Assembly (NCBI GenBank): GCA_031263015.1
Contig: JAISGN010000012.1
Location: 1 to 64,000 of the forward strand
Reading direction: 5' to 3'
DNA: 64,000 nucleotides
Source of the DNA: Bacteroidales bacterium
GTDB lineage: Bacteria > Bacteroidota > Bacteroidia > Bacteroidales > P3
Shown: one piece after another, positions 35,883-46,870 of the stretch
How positions within the stretch are numbered: position 1 is the first letter of the stretch
How the letters are laid out: the number at the start of each line of letters is the position of its first letter
Made by a program: the position numbers and the translations under genes
Notes under the pieces: generated by a model
Told to the model about the DNA's origin: nothing
Databases searched by the model: none
What the model saw: only the letters and a program-made list of their open reading frames with translations

Positions 35883-36791
35883 TTAATCGCCTATCTTATT
35901 GCGATTATGTAATTGTTTTCTGAATTGAGAAGGCGTTAAATGCAGGAATTCTTTGCAGAAAACGGTCAAGTGTCCCGGTGAAGAGAAACCTAAATCCTTC
36001 GCAATGTTCGCAATATTTACGTGTTTGTCCGAAAGACGGATAATAACCTGCTGAAGCCTCTTTTTTTGCATCCATTTATATGGAGTTTCGTGGAAATTCT
36101 GTGCAAATAAGCGGTTAAATCTCGCAAGCGAATAGCCACATAAATCAGCCAATTCTTTAATGTTGTCAGTGCGATGATAGTATTGTAACACCAAATGCTT
36201 AAATTCCATATCTTCTCCTAAGATAGGCGCGAACAAATTGCCAATTTCTTCTTTTGTGTAGTAGAATCTTAATAAGAAAAGGAACTTATTGAACTCCTCA
36301 TTGTGGAAATGCTTGCAATAAACGCCGTCTGCTATAAGTTTAGACAGCAAATTAAGAAAAGAGAAAAGGCTTTTCTTTATCGGTAAAACAGGGTTGTATG
36401 CCTCATTATCTTTGTTGTAAGGAGCCTCAATACTCTCTAAACTCATTCTTTCGCAAGTATCAATAACCGCATTGATAGGTTTGTTAAAACTATTGGTTAA
36501 TACAAATGCTTTTGACTCTGCTATGATTTTACAAGGCAAAGATGACGGAAGGAAAAACATTGATTCCTTTTCAACAAAGATATCTCTGTCGTTATACCTT
36601 AATGTAATGCTCCCGTTTAAAAGAAAGCAAATGGTATTATAACCTTTTCCAAAATCCGTACAAAGCACGTCGTCTCTATTCAGATCATAATATTTAAACC
36701 CAATGTTATAATCCGATACCCAATTACTGCACACCGCATGTTCTTCATAAGACATGATGATGTTTTTGTTTCTTGTTCTTTCCATATTCAT
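35883..36791 (-). CDS. AraC family transcriptional regulator
   Basis: A 302-residue protein with an N-terminal cupin-like sensor region (about residues 15-150, e.g. ICFLLNGSITLRYNDRDIFVEKESMFFLP) and a C-terminal AraC double helix-turn-helix (NIKELADLCGYSLARFNRLFAQNFHETPYKWM and VNIANIAKDLGFSSPGHLTVFCKEFLHLTPSQFRKQL). The effector and targets are unknown. It is encoded 30 bp downstream of aspS on the same strand. ATG codons at 36791, 36785 and 36755 are all possible starts. Confidence 0.92.
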   Translation of the reverse strand: MNMERTRNKNIIMSYEEHAVCSNWVSDYNIGFKYYDLNRDDVLCTDFGKGYNTICFLLNGSITLRYNDRDIFVEKESMFFLPSSLPCKIIAESKAFVLTNSFNKPINAVIDTCERMSLESIEAPYNKDNEAYNPVLPIKKSLFSFLNLLSKLIADGVYCKHFHNEEFNKFLFLLRFYYTKEEIGNLFAPILGEDMEFKHLVLQYYHRTDNIKELADLCGYSLARFNRLFAQNFHETPYKWMQKKRLQQVIIRLSDKHVNIANIAKDLGFSSPGHLTVFCKEFLHLTPSQFRKQLHNRNKIGD

Positions 36792-36821
36792 TTATAATAC
36801 TTGTTATTTTTGTTTGAAAAT

Positions 36822-38570
36822 TTATTTTAAGCTTATTTTTAATTCATTTAGTTGTGCATCCGAAATATTGGAAGGTGCATTTAACATAACATCTCTACCG
36901 TTATTGTTCTTCGGAAAGGCAATAAAATCACGTATAGAGTCTATACCGCTAAATACGGCGCAGATTCTGTCAAAACCAAACGCTATTCCGCCGTGAGGAG
37001 GTGCGCCATACTCAAAAGCATCCAGCAAAAACCCAAATTGATGCTTTGCTTCATCTTCACTAAAACCAAGAGTCTTGAACATATTGTTTTGCATTGTTCT
37101 TTCGTGAATACGTATTGAACCGCCTCCAAGTTCAACTCCATTTACTACAAGGTCGTAAGCATTAGCTCTTACTTCGGATGGAGAGGTTGAAAGTTTCGGA
37201 TAATCTTTCGGTTTTGGTGCAGTAAAAGGATGATGCATTGCATAATAACGCCCGGTCTCCTCATCCCATTCCAGAAGTGGGAAATCAATAACCCAAAGCG
37301 GAGCAAAGACATCACTATTACGAAGATTCATTCTGCTACCCATTTCCAATCGCAAGGCACATAAGGCAGAACGTGTCTTCATCTTTTCTCCTGCGAGAAT
37401 CAAGATAAGGTCTCCTTTTTCAGCATTGAACTTTTGTAATATGGATTTCAAATTTTCCTGTGAATAAAACTTATCAACGGAAGATTTTATCACATCTGCT
37501 CCATCCGTATCACCATATTTTATATATGCTAAGCCAGATGCTCCGACCTGAGGACGCTTTACAAAATCTGTAAGCTCATCTAATTGCTTGCGTGAGTAGC
37601 CTGCGCAACCTTTTACGCAGATTCCTACAACCAATTCCGCATTATCAAAGACGCTAAAGCCATTTCCTTTCGCCACATCATTAAGTTCTACAAATCGCAT
37701 ACCAAAACGAATATCAGGCTTGTCGCATCCGTAAAATTTCATAGCCTCATCCCAAGTCATACGTGGGAAAGCATCAAATTGAAGGTTCTTTTCCTTTAAA
37801 AAAAGGTACTTTATCAAACCTTCAAACATCGTTAGCACATCTTCTTGCTCAACAAAAGACATCTCACAGTCCAATTGCGTAAATTCAGGTTGCCTGTCGG
37901 CACGCAGGTCCTCGTCTCTAAAACATCTAACCAACTGAAAATATTTATCAAAGCCTGCAACCATAAGCAATTGCTTGAAAGTCTGAGGCGATTGCGGCAA
38001 AGCATAAAATTCTCCTGTGTTCATACGGGAAGGAACAACGAAATCCCTTGCGCCTTCTGGCGTAGATTTAACCAGAAACGGCGTTTCAATTTCCATAAAC
38101 CCGTTATCGTTCATATAATTTCTTATAAGAATGGAAAGCCTATGGCGAAGAGCAAGATTTTCCTTCAAAACATTCCGCCGCAAGTCCAGATAACGATAAC
38201 GCATTCTCAATTCATCACCGCCATCGGTGTTATCCTCAATGGTAAATGGCGGAGTTTTCGATTTATTTAATACCTTAATATTATGAACCTCTATTTCTAT
38301 GTCGCCGGTAGGCATTTTAGGATTTTTACTGCTTCTTTCCCTGACAATGCCATCAACTTGCAATACATACTCTCTGCCAAGCGACCGGGCAAAATCACAT
38401 AGCGTTTGATTGGAATCATCTAAAGTCAGTTGGGTTATTCCATATCTGTCTCTGAGATCAATGAACGTCATCCCCCCTAAGTCTCTTGAGCGATGCAACC
38501 AGCCACAAAGCACTACTTTTTGCCCTATATTATCTATTCTTAATTCGTTACAACTATGCGTTCTCAACAT
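36822..38570 (-). CDS. aspS: Aspartyl-tRNA synthetase
   Basis: A 582-residue class II synthetase of the bacterial type. An OB-fold anticodon domain ([26 protein letters not shown]) is followed by class II motif 2 ([27 protein letters not shown]), a GAD insertion and motif 3 ([16 protein letters not shown]). The start at 38570 (MLRTHSC) is chosen because the longer frame from 38594 would include the promoter box. An AraC-type gene follows in the same direction. Confidence 0.96.
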   Translation of the reverse strand: MLRTHSCNELRIDNIGQKVVLCGWLHRSRDLGGMTFIDLRDRYGITQLTLDDSNQTLCDFARSLGREYVLQVDGIVRERSSKNPKMPTGDIEIEVHNIKVLNKSKTPPFTIEDNTDGGDELRMRYRYLDLRRNVLKENLALRHRLSILIRNYMNDNGFMEIETPFLVKSTPEGARDFVVPSRMNTGEFYALPQSPQTFKQLLMVAGFDKYFQLVRCFRDEDLRADRQPEFTQLDCEMSFVEQEDVLTMFEGLIKYLFLKEKNLQFDAFPRMTWDEAMKFYGCDKPDIRFGMRFVELNDVAKGNGFSVFDNAELVVGICVKGCAGYSRKQLDELTDFVKRPQVGASGLAYIKYGDTDGADVIKSSVDKFYSQENLKSILQKFNAEKGDLILILAGEKMKTRSALCALRLEMGSRMNLRNSDVFAPLWVIDFPLLEWDEETGRYYAMHHPFTAPKPKDYPKLSTSPSEVRANAYDLVVNGVELGGGSIRIHERTMQNNMFKTLGFSEDEAKHQFGFLLDAFEYGAPPHGGIAFGFDRICAVFSGIDSIRDFIAFPKNNNGRDVMLNAPSNISDAQLNELKISLK

Positions 38571-38591
38571 AAATTTAATCGTTTGGAAGTG

Positions 38592-38599
38592 CAAAGTTA
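38592..38599 (-). promoter_or_regulatory. Putative -7 promoter element for aspS
   Basis: TAACTTTG on the minus strand (CAAAGTTA on plus) lies 21 bp before the aspS start codon at 38570. Confidence 0.7.
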
Positions 38600-38812
38600 C
38601 AAAAAATAAATAAATATGCTATATTTTACTACAAGAATTTTTTGTTTATTAGTACGGTTTTTATATTTTACCTTTAGGCTGTAATGATATCAAATTAAAT
38701 TTTAGCATATTAGGATTACATAAAATCAAGATTAAAATATAATTATAGCAGGGCTTATTCGGTTTTTATATAAAAAGGTATCGTTAGCCCAATACCGGCT
38801 TACGTCCGAACG

Positions 38813-38896
38813 AAAGGCTGTTTAAATTTTACGAAACAGCCTTTCGTCAGAACGAAACAGCCTTTCATTTGCACGAAACAACCTCTTGTCAGAACG
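38813..38896. repeat. 21-bp modular array, 4 units, between divergent promoters
   Basis: Modules start at 38813 (AAAGGCTGTTT), 38834 (AAACAGCCTTT), 38855 (AAACAGCCTTT) and 38876 (AAACAACCTCT). The first two form a perfect 11-bp hairpin. Spacers end in CG. The array lies between the aspS and lipoprotein promoters, where no transcript ends. In the rest of the 433-bp gap 38571-39003 I see only AT-rich sequence and the two promoters. Confidence 0.95.
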
Positions 38897-38955
38897 AAAG
38901 CGTGAATAATTATGACAATATCTGTGCTTGTAGAAATTAAACAAAATTAAAAGTG

Positions 38956-38963
38956 TATCTTTG
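38956..38963 (+). promoter_or_regulatory. Putative -7 promoter element for the lipoprotein-GH25-dehydrogenase operon
   Basis: TATCTTTG matches TAnnTTTG and lies 40 bp before the start codon of the lipoprotein gene. Confidence 0.7.
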
Positions 38964-39003
38964 CAGCGTTTATGCGACATAAATCAAATAAAGTAGAATT
39001 AAA

Positions 39004-39477
39004 ATGAAGTTGAAATTGATTGTAATCCTGTTAGTTGCTGGCGTAATGCTGTCTGCTTGCGGGAAAAAGAAGGAAGATGCAAAGAAATCAGGGTTAAAAC
39101 CAACCGGAGTGAGGACAGAATACACTCTTGCCGAACAACCTTCTATTCCTGAGGGATTTGCGTTGAATGGAATAAGGTTAAACGATACCACAAACAACGT
39201 TCGTGTTCTGGCTTTCTCGCTTCAGCCGACTAAAAAGGAGATTAAAACAAATTTAAAGCCAACCTATGAAAAGATAGAGCAGATTGTGAAGCGTACTTTG
39301 CCGAAAGTGAAAAATGAACCCCGCATTAAGGGACAGCAAAACTATCTTTATATTCAGGTTAAGTCGTTTGAGCAGGTTAAAGACTCTCTTAAATGTGTCT
39401 ATTTGATTAAAGAAAAATTCATATCCTCAAAAGATACCATTTCTTATTTTGATTCGGTCATCTACAAAGCCCAATAA
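39004..39477 (+). CDS. Hypothetical lipoprotein
   Basis: A 157-residue protein with a signal sequence and lipobox (VMLSAC) followed by a Lys-rich linker (GKKKEDAKK). The mature part matches no family that I recognise. It is the first gene of a run of three with overlapping stops and starts: its stop shares a base with the GH25 start, and GH25 overlaps the dehydrogenase gene. The context suggests an envelope function but gives nothing more specific. Confidence 0.8.
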   Translation: MKLKLIVILLVAGVMLSACGKKKEDAKKSGLKPTGVRTEYTLAEQPSIPEGFALNGIRLNDTTNNVRVLAFSLQPTKKEIKTNLKPTYEKIEQIVKRTLPKVKNEPRIKGQQNYLYIQVKSFEQVKDSLKCVYLIKEKFISSKDTISYFDSVIYKAQ

Positions 39478-40241
39478 TGGTGAGCAAAAAGCGTAAGAAA
39501 CGCATTGTAATCTGGTCTGCCGTTGCGGTAATAGTGCTTCTGGTCGGTTATGTGGCATTTGATTATTGTATAGACTATTATAGAACTTATTATGCTTGCG
39601 GCGGTGTGAAAATAAACTATTATGATTATCCTGTTCGGGGCATTGATGTATCGGCACATCAAGGAAAAATAAACTGGAAGCAGGTTGCCGACTCCGATAT
39701 CAGGTTTGCATTTGTAAAAGCGACCGAAGGAACGGATTTTATTGATGGAAAAATGCGCACAAACCTTGTTGAAGCAAAACGAAACGGCATTATTGTCGGC
39801 GCTTATCACTTTTTCAGGTTCTCAAAAGGAGGAAAGGAGCAAGCGGAACTCTTTATTAAGAACGTGAAACCTGATATGATAGATTTGCCTCCTGTTATTG
39901 ATGTGGAAATGTCTTATGGTAATTTTATCTCTTCATTTAATAAAGACAAGGTACGAAGTGAGATATTTATTTTTCTTCGTGCGATTGAAAAGGAATATGG
40001 TAAGACACCTATTATATATACTAACCGCAAAACATGGACAGATATTCTTTCTGCCGACTTTGATGATTATCCAGTATGGCTTTGTAAGCTTTGTTCGGAA
40101 CCAACGATTAAATGGACTTTCTGGCAATATTCTCATCAGGGAAGTGTTTCCGGAATAGACAAAGAAGTAGATATGAATACGTTTTGCGGTAATTATAACC
40201 AGTTTGTTGATTACGTTACAGGTAATTCCGATAAAAAATGA
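39477..40241 (+). CDS. Membrane-anchored GH25 lysozyme-family muramidase
   Basis: A 254-residue protein with a basic N terminus, one membrane segment (IVIWSAVAVIVLLVGYVAF) and a glycoside hydrolase family 25 domain. GIDVSAHQGKINWKQV, FAFVKATEGTDF, GAYHFFRF and VIDVEM provide the acidic active-site residues, and WQYSHQGSVSGIDKEVDMN closes the fold. GH25 enzymes cleave MurNAc-GlcNAc bonds in peptidoglycan. Its start overlaps the previous stop by one base, and its end overlaps the next start by 4 bp (ATGA). Confidence 0.92.
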   Translation: MVSKKRKKRIVIWSAVAVIVLLVGYVAFDYCIDYYRTYYACGGVKINYYDYPVRGIDVSAHQGKINWKQVADSDIRFAFVKATEGTDFIDGKMRTNLVEAKRNGIIVGAYHFFRFSKGGKEQAELFIKNVKPDMIDLPPVIDVEMSYGNFISSFNKDKVRSEIFIFLRAIEKEYGKTPIIYTNRKTWTDILSADFDDYPVWLCKLCSEPTIKWTFWQYSHQGSVSGIDKEVDMNTFCGNYNQFVDYVTGNSDKK

Positions 40242-41185
40242 AAATTCTTTTAATAGACAGAGCCGAAAGCAATTTGGCTGAAAATTTTTGCAAAGCAGGT
40301 TATGATTTTGTCTCACTTCCCGATATTCAAAGGGCGGAACTTCTTGACAAAATAGCCGATTATGATGCGCTAATCGTGAGAAGCAAAACGCAAATAGACA
40401 AAGAAGTGATTGATAAGGCTGTTTCACTTAAAGCAATCGGCAGATTAGGGGCGGGAATGGAAGCAATAAATACCGAATATGCACAAAAAAAAGGAATAAA
40501 GTGCTTTAATTCTCCCGAAGGTAACAGAGATGCTGTCGGCGAACACGCTTTGGGAATGTTGTTGGCTCTTTTTGATAATATATGCCGAGCAAATAATGAA
40601 GTGAAACAGGGATTGTGGCGGCGGAAAGAAAATATGGGTATTGAGATAAAGGGAAAAACAGTCGGCATTATAGGCTTTGGTAATATGGGTTCTGCTTTTG
40701 CCAAACGGCTTATGGGCTTTGAGTGTAATATTATCGCATATGATAAATATAAAACAGGCTTTGGTAATGATTATATCAAAGAAGAATCGTTGGAAAGGCT
40801 GTTTGAAAAAGCGCAAATACTATCTCTGCATGTTCCTTTGACGGAAGAAACTGCTTATATGGGGAATGAGTCGTTTTTTAATAGTTTTTCACATCCTTTT
40901 TATTTGATTAACACCTCGCGCGGTAGGGTTGTGCGGACGCGAGATTTGGTTTCTGCCATGCGAAACGGCAAAATATTGGGAGCAGCCCTTGATGTGCTTG
41001 AATATGAGGGCTTAAATAATGAATATAATGCCGATTCGGCAATCACGGATGAGATAAACTTTCTGCGAAAAGCCGATAACGTTGTTCTAACTCCGCATGT
41101 AGCCGGTTGGAGCATAGAAAGCGAATATCGTCATGCGGAAGTATTGAGTGCAAAGATGATTTCATACCTTGATTCCTTGCAATAA
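40238..41185 (+). CDS. D-2-hydroxyacid dehydrogenase (phosphoglycerate dehydrogenase-like)
   Basis: A 315-residue NAD-dependent 2-hydroxyacid dehydrogenase. The Rossmann motif is VGIIGFGNMGSAF. The catalytic residues are the Arg in NTSRGRVV, the Glu in LDVLEYEG and the His in LTPHVAGWS. It lacks the C-terminal ACT or ASB domains of long SerA enzymes. The substrate is therefore uncertain: 3-phosphoglycerate, D-lactate or another 2-hydroxyacid. It overlaps the GH25 gene by 4 bp. Confidence 0.87.
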   Translation: MKILLIDRAESNLAENFCKAGYDFVSLPDIQRAELLDKIADYDALIVRSKTQIDKEVIDKAVSLKAIGRLGAGMEAINTEYAQKKGIKCFNSPEGNRDAVGEHALGMLLALFDNICRANNEVKQGLWRRKENMGIEIKGKTVGIIGFGNMGSAFAKRLMGFECNIIAYDKYKTGFGNDYIKEESLERLFEKAQILSLHVPLTEETAYMGNESFFNSFSHPFYLINTSRGRVVRTRDLVSAMRNGKILGAALDVLEYEGLNNEYNADSAITDEINFLRKADNVVLTPHVAGWSIESEYRHAEVLSAKMISYLDSLQ

Positions 41186-41308
41186 CAGCATCCTTTTCTG
41201 CTCTTATTATTCTTTTCTAATGACTAAATGGCATATTTTATGCTATTTTGTCTCTATATCTTCGTTGGCATAGAATTTGATTTGCTTTGCGCAAAATACA
41301 ATAAGACT

Positions 41309-43372
41309 ATGGAACAAAATAACAATAAATTAGAAGCATTAAATGCGTATGCACGCAATCTTAATGAGGAGGCAAAAAGCGGAAAGTTAGACCCGGTTAT
41401 CGGAAGAGATGAAGAAATACGGCGTGTCTTGCAGATACTTTCACGAAGAACCAAAAACAATCCTGTTCTCGTTGGAGAACCCGGCGTAGGTAAGACAGCA
41501 ATAGCCGAAGGTTTGGCTCAAAGAATATATCGTAAGGATGTACCGGAAAATCTTAAAGACAGAGTGGTTTATTCCCTTGATATGGGGGCGTTAGTTGCGG
41601 GAGCAAAATACAAAGGTGAGTTTGAGGAACGATTAAAAGCCGTAATAAATGATGTAGTCGGCTCAGACGGAGAGGTAATCTTGTTTATAGACGAAATACA
41701 TACGCTCGTAGGGGCTGGCGGCGGCGAAGGAGCAATGGATGCTGCTAATATACTCAAACCTGCTCTTGCAAGAGGAGAATTAAGAGCGATAGGAGCGACT
41801 ACATTGCAGGAATACCAAAAATATTTTGAGAAAGATAAGGCATTGGAACGCCGTTTCCAAATGGTTTTGGTTGATGAGCCTTCGGTAGCTGATACTATCT
41901 CTATATTGAGAGGGCTTAAGGAAAGATACGAAGTACATCACCACGTAAGGATAAAAGATGCGGCTATCGTGGCAGCAGCAGAAATGTCGGCAAGATATAT
42001 TACCAACAGATTCTTACCTGACAAGGCTATTGATTTGCTTGATGAGGCTGCGGCAAAACTTCGTATGGAAATAGATTCTTCGCCTGAAGAATTGGATGAA
42101 GTGCAGAGGCGTTTGACTCAATTAGAGATTGAGCGAGTGGCTATCAAGAAAGAAAATGACGAAAAGAAAGTTGCCGAGCTCACAAAGGAGATTGATGAAC
42201 TTACAACCAAGAGAAACGATTTGCAACAGAAGTGGCAATCTGAAAAGAACTTGGTTGATGCCATTCAGGACGAGGTTCGCAAGATTGAAACATACAAAAA
42301 GCAGGCTCAAGACGCCGAAATGGCTGGCGATTACGGCAAAGTAGCGGAATTGCGTTATGGAAAAATTAAATCTGCCGAGAAATCATTGGAAGATTATCAG
42401 CAAAAACTTAAATCAATGCAAGGTTCGCAGGCACTTTTGACCGAAGAAGTGGATTATAATCATATTGCGGAGGTTGTTTCTCGCTGGACGGGAATACCGA
42501 TTGCGCGTATGATGCAGAGCGAGAAAGAAAAATTGCTGCATCTTGAAGATAAATTAAAAGAAAGAGTTATAGGACAAGACGCAGCCATTGAAGCGGTGTC
42601 GGATGCCATAAGAAGAAGCCGTTCGGGCTTGGCAGACGCAAAACGACCTATCGGTTCGTTCATTTTTCTCGGCACAACAGGAGTCGGAAAGACTGAATTG
42701 GCAAAAGCATTGGCTGAATTACTTTTTGATGATGAGAACTTGATGGTACGAATTGATATGAGCGAATATCAAGAGCGGCATACAGTGTCGCGATTGATAG
42801 GAGCGCCTCCCGGATATGTAGGTTATGAGGAATCAGGTCAATTAACGGAAGCCGTAAGACGCAAACCCTATTCAATAGTTCTTCTGGACGAAATAGAAAA
42901 AGCACATCCCGACATATTCAACATTCTTTTGCAGGTGTTGGAAGATGGTCGTCTGACGGATAATAAAGGTCGTGTGGTGGATTTCAAAAACACTATTATA
43001 ATAATGACTTCAAACGCTACGCAAGAACAACTTAAGACTCTTATGAGACCTGAATTTATTAATCGTATTGATGAAATCATAACCTTTAACTCTCTGTCCA
43101 TTGAGCAGGTACGCAAGATAGTTGAATTGCAGCTGCGTTTGCTCACGGCAAATCTTAAAGACAAGAATATAAACCTCAATTACACGCCGGCGGCTGTTGA
43201 TATCCTTACGGACAATGGCTTTGACCCTGAATTAGGAGCAAGACCTGTCAAAAGAGCAATTCAAAAGATGGTCGTCAATCCTCTTTCCATTGCCTTGATA
43301 AATGGTTCTGTTGCAGCCCAATCGGATATTACGCTGGACGGAAGAGATGGGGAGATTGTTTTCTCAATGTAG
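41309..43372 (+). CDS. clpB: ClpB-type disaggregase lacking the N-terminal domain
   Basis: A 687-residue Hsp100 ATPase with both AAA+ modules: Walker [10 protein letters not shown] near residue 55, Walker [10 protein letters not shown], second Walker [10 protein letters not shown] near 453 and Walker [15 protein letters not shown] coiled-coil M domain lies between them (about 290-400), so it is ClpB rather than ClpA or ClpC. Two oddities stand out. The protein begins almost directly at [11 protein letters not shown], without the roughly 145-residue Clp_N domain, and none is encoded upstream. In module two the segment between IIMTSN and [10 protein letters not shown] is only about 10 residues, some 20 shorter than in E. 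coli ClpB. The start at 41309 fits the short form; an in-frame codon at 41228 adds only 27 hydrophobic residues. Confidence 0.9.
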   Translation: MEQNNNKLEALNAYARNLNEEAKSGKLDPVIGRDEEIRRVLQILSRRTKNNPVLVGEPGVGKTAIAEGLAQRIYRKDVPENLKDRVVYSLDMGALVAGAKYKGEFEERLKAVINDVVGSDGEVILFIDEIHTLVGAGGGEGAMDAANILKPALARGELRAIGATTLQEYQKYFEKDKALERRFQMVLVDEPSVADTISILRGLKERYEVHHHVRIKDAAIVAAAEMSARYITNRFLPDKAIDLLDEAAAKLRMEIDSSPEELDEVQRRLTQLEIERVAIKKENDEKKVAELTKEIDELTTKRNDLQQKWQSEKNLVDAIQDEVRKIETYKKQAQDAEMAGDYGKVAELRYGKIKSAEKSLEDYQQKLKSMQGSQALLTEEVDYNHIAEVVSRWTGIPIARMMQSEKEKLLHLEDKLKERVIGQDAAIEAVSDAIRRSRSGLADAKRPIGSFIFLGTTGVGKTELAKALAELLFDDENLMVRIDMSEYQERHTVSRLIGAPPGYVGYEESGQLTEAVRRKPYSIVLLDEIEKAHPDIFNILLQVLEDGRLTDNKGRVVDFKNTIIIMTSNATQEQLKTLMRPEFINRIDEIITFNSLSIEQVRKIVELQLRLLTANLKDKNINLNYTPAAVDILTDNGFDPELGARPVKRAIQKMVVNPLSIALINGSVAAQSDITLDGRDGEIVFSM

Positions 43373-43423
43373 GATGTCGGTAAAAGAGATTTCTTAAAAA
43401 TATTATCTGACAATATTAAAATA

Positions 43424-43507
43424 AAAGGCTGTTTCGTGTTGATGAAACAGCCTTTTATTTTTACCAAACTTGGTTTTATTTCAGGCAAATCAGGTATGCT
43501 GATAATC
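43424..43507. repeat. 21-bp modular array, 4 units; hairpin between convergent clpB and secA
   Basis: Modules start at 43424 (AAAGGCTGTTT), 43445 (AAACAGCCTTT), 43466 (AAACTTGGTTT) and 43487. The first two pair perfectly (11 bp, 10-nt loop) and are followed by TATTTTT, so they may terminate clpB transcription and also shield secA. Confidence 0.93.
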
Positions 43508-43575
43508 AGATGTATATCTGTGCGATTGGATTTTAGTTTTGAGTGTTTTATCTCTGAATACCTGCCGCCAAGAGA

Positions 43576-46500
43576 TTAGTTTAGATTATTTCCATGACAA
43601 TTCTTGTACTTCTTACCGCTTCCGCAAGGACAAAGGTCATTCCTCCCGACTTTCTTTTCAACATGCACCGGCTGTATCTTTTGTGGTTCGGACGGATTGT
43701 TTGCTTTTAGTTCCTCGCGAGATGTTTTGGTGTTGCCGTGATTGGTAGTCGGTGCTTGTGTTTCTTTGATGTTGTCGGCTATTGGCAAGGATGCACGACA
43801 TAAAAAGGTTGTTATATCGCGATTAATCTCGTTTATCATCTTTTCAAACAAGCCAAAGGATTCCAATTTGTATATAAGCAATGGGTCTTTCTGCTCATAA
43901 GAAGCATTTTGTACCGATTGTTTCAAATCATCCAACTCTCTGAGATTTTCTTTCCAAGCATTATCAATGAAATATAAGGTAACGCTCTTTGCAACGGACA
44001 AACTAATTTCTTTTCCCGCTGTTTGATAAGAACGTTCAATAGGTGCAATGGCATTAAGGGTCTTTACACCGTCTGTAATTGGGAAAGCGATATTTTCATA
44101 TACGAAATTCTTGCTCTCATATATGTTTTTAACAAAAGGAAAGGCTTGTTGAGCAATTTTATCCATTCTTTCCTTGTAATGATTATATATCTGCTGATGT
44201 AATTCATCTACAATATCAGTGTTTCTGTTGTTGAGAAATTCTTTTTCGGTTATTTTAGCCTCAGTTCCGCATAATTTGATGAATTCAAGGCAAAAATCAT
44301 TGTAATTGTTTTTCATCTCGCCGACTAAATACTCCAAAGTATCGTACATCATGTTTGATATGTCTATTTCTAATTTATCTCCGTATAGAGCATTACGGCG
44401 TTTGGTGTAAATGACAGTACGTTGGTTGTTCATAACATCATCATATTCCAGCAACCTTTTACGTATGCCGAAATTATTTTCTTCAACCTTTCGCTGCGCC
44501 CTTTCTATGCTTTTGGTCATCATTGAATGCTGAATGACTTCTCCTTCTTTTATGCCGAGCCTGTCCATCATTTTGACCATTCTGTCGGAACCGAACAATC
44601 TCATAAGATGATCTTCAAGAGAGACAAAGAATTGGCTGCTACCGGGATCTCCTTGTCGTCCCGCACGACCTCGTAACTGCCTATCAACACGACGAGATTC
44701 ATGTCTCTCTGTGCCGATAATTGCCAAACCACCTGCTTCCTTTACACCATCTCCAAGTTTTATGTCTGTACCACGACCTGCCATATTTGTTGCAATAGTA
44801 ACTGTTTTAGCCCTTCCTGCTTCCGCAACAATATCTGCTTCTTTCTTATGGAGTTTTGCATTGAGTACATTGTGCGGAATATGGCGTAGTTTTAGCATTT
44901 TGCTCAATAATTCGGATGTTTCTACCGATGTTGTGCCGACAAGTACAGGGCGATTTTGGTTTATAAGGTTTTCTATCTCGTTTATGACGGCTGCAAATTT
45001 TTCTCTCTTGGTTTTGTAGATTAAATCTTCATTGTCCTTTCGTATTACGGAACGATTGGTCGGTATTGTAACAACATCCAATTTGTAAATATTCCAAAGT
45101 TCTCCTGCTTCCGTTTCTGCCGTACCTGTCATACCTGCAAGTTTTTTGTACATACGGAAATAGTTCTGCAATGTGATAGTTGCATAAGTTTGAGTAGCGG
45201 CTTCAACCTTTACTTTCTCTTTTGCTTCTATTGCCTGATGCAATCCATCCGAGTAACGCCTGCCTTCCATTATACGACCAGTCTGTTCATCTACTATTTT
45301 GACCTGATTGTTTATCACAATATACTCTACGTTGTTTTCAAACATAGCGTATGCCTTCAAAAGTTGATTAATTGTATGCACTCTGTCGGATTGAACGGCA
45401 TAGTTTTGCATTATTTCATCTTTTTTGGCTGCTTTATCGCTTGGAGTTAAGTCTTGCTTTTCCAGTTCAGCTATTTCAGAGCCTACATCAGGTAATAGAT
45501 ACATTTTAGGATTCTCTCCCAATTTGGAAAGGAAATCAATACCTTTTTCTGTAAGTTCTATTGAATTTAGCTGTTCGCTAATTACAAAGTAAAGTTCATC
45601 ATCTATCTTGTACATCTCTTTACTCTGATCTTGCATAAACTTGTTTTCCGTTTTAAGCATCAATGCTTTCATTCCTGTTTCGGAAAGGAATTTGATTAAA
45701 GCCTTATTTTTAGGTAATCCGTGATGAGCTCTCAATAATAGCATACCTCCTTGCAACTCTTCTTCCGATGTATGATTTTCATGTAAGGCTTTTTTTGCAT
45801 CTGCCAAGATTTGAGTTACAAGTAATCTTTGTGCATTGTATAATTTCTCAATAATAGGGCAGAAATGTTCAAATTCTTGGTCATCTCCTTTGGGTGTAGG
45901 TCCTGAAATAATTAATGGTGTTCTTGCATCATCAATCAAGACGCTATCAACCTCATCCACTATGGCGTAATTATGTTTTCGCTGTACTATTTCTGAGGTA
46001 TTGCTACACATATTGTCTCTAAGGTAGTCAAAACCGAACTCATTGTTTGTGCCATACGTAATATCAGCCTGATAAGCTTTGCGACGAGAAGCGGAAGACG
46101 GCTCATGCTTATCAATGCAATCAACACTTAGTCCGTGAAACTCAAATAACATTCCCATCCATTCAGAATCTCTTTTTGCCAAATAGTCATTAACAGTTAC
46201 AATATGCACACCTTTCCCAGGCAAAGCATTAAGATAGATAGGTAAGGTAGCGACTAATGTTTTTCCTTCACCTGTTGCCATTTCTGCAATTTTACCTTCA
46301 TGAAGTACAGTGCCACCGATTAATTGTACATCATAATGAACCATATCCCATTTAATCAATGAGCCACCAGCAAGCCATTCATTGTCAAAGAATACTTTAT
46401 CTCCCTGTATATGCACGCAGTCTCTACGTGTCGCTAATTCTCTGTCAAAATCCGTAGCAGTTGCTTCTACTTTGCTGTTCTCACAAAATCGGCGAGCAGT

Positions 46501-46851
46501 TTCTTTTACAACCGAAAATGCTTCGGGTAAAATGTCGTTAAGGACTTTTTGTGTTTTGGTATAAATATTTTCTTCAATTTCTTCAATACGTTCATAAATA
46601 CGTTGTTTATCTTCAATCGGCATATCAAGATTTTCATCCATCTGCTTTTTCATCCGATTTACTTCTGATTCCTCATCAGCAATAGCAGTCTGAATCTTTT
46701 CCTTAAATTCACGAGTTTTTGCCCTCAATTCATCATTTGAGAGATTTTTTATCTTATCGTAAGCGGCAAGAGTTTCTTCCAATTTAGGACGAAGCTCCTT
46801 CATGTCTTTGTCACTTTTATTTCCAAATAATTTTGTCAAAAATGTTGCCAT
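43576..46851 (-). CDS. secA: Preprotein translocase ATPase SecA
   Basis: A 1091-residue SecA of the long Bacteroidota type, the motor that drives preproteins through SecYEG. Nucleotide-binding motifs are [14 protein letters not shown] and [24 protein letters not shown]-motor motifs in NBD2 include [12 protein letters not shown] and [16 protein letters not shown]. The C terminus carries the zinc-binding SEC-C motif [18 protein letters not shown], which contacts SecB or ribosomes. It lies 19 bp downstream of the O-antigen ligase gene on the same strand with no evident promoter, so it may share that transcript. Confidence 0.97.
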   Translation of the reverse strand: MATFLTKLFGNKSDKDMKELRPKLEETLAAYDKIKNLSNDELRAKTREFKEKIQTAIADEESEVNRMKKQMDENLDMPIEDKQRIYERIEEIEENIYTKTQKVLNDILPEAFSVVKETARRFCENSKVEATATDFDRELATRRDCVHIQGDKVFFDNEWLAGGSLIKWDMVHYDVQLIGGTVLHEGKIAEMATGEGKTLVATLPIYLNALPGKGVHIVTVNDYLAKRDSEWMGMLFEFHGLSVDCIDKHEPSSASRRKAYQADITYGTNNEFGFDYLRDNMCSNTSEIVQRKHNYAIVDEVDSVLIDDARTPLIISGPTPKGDDQEFEHFCPIIEKLYNAQRLLVTQILADAKKALHENHTSEEELQGGMLLLRAHHGLPKNKALIKFLSETGMKALMLKTENKFMQDQSKEMYKIDDELYFVISEQLNSIELTEKGIDFLSKLGENPKMYLLPDVGSEIAELEKQDLTPSDKAAKKDEIMQNYAVQSDRVHTINQLLKAYAMFENNVEYIVINNQVKIVDEQTGRIMEGRRYSDGLHQAIEAKEKVKVEAATQTYATITLQNYFRMYKKLAGMTGTAETEAGELWNIYKLDVVTIPTNRSVIRKDNEDLIYKTKREKFAAVINEIENLINQNRPVLVGTTSVETSELLSKMLKLRHIPHNVLNAKLHKKEADIVAEAGRAKTVTIATNMAGRGTDIKLGDGVKEAGGLAIIGTERHESRRVDRQLRGRAGRQGDPGSSQFFVSLEDHLMRLFGSDRMVKMMDRLGIKEGEVIQHSMMTKSIERAQRKVEENNFGIRKRLLEYDDVMNNQRTVIYTKRRNALYGDKLEIDISNMMYDTLEYLVGEMKNNYNDFCLEFIKLCGTEAKITEKEFLNNRNTDIVDELHQQIYNHYKERMDKIAQQAFPFVKNIYESKNFVYENIAFPITDGVKTLNAIAPIERSYQTAGKEISLSVAKSVTLYFIDNAWKENLRELDDLKQSVQNASYEQKDPLLIYKLESFGLFEKMINEINRDITTFLCRASLPIADNIKETQAPTTNHGNTKTSREELKANNPSEPQKIQPVHVEKKVGRNDLCPCGSGKKYKNCHGNNLN

Positions 46852-46870
46852 AATTCTATATATTTTTATG

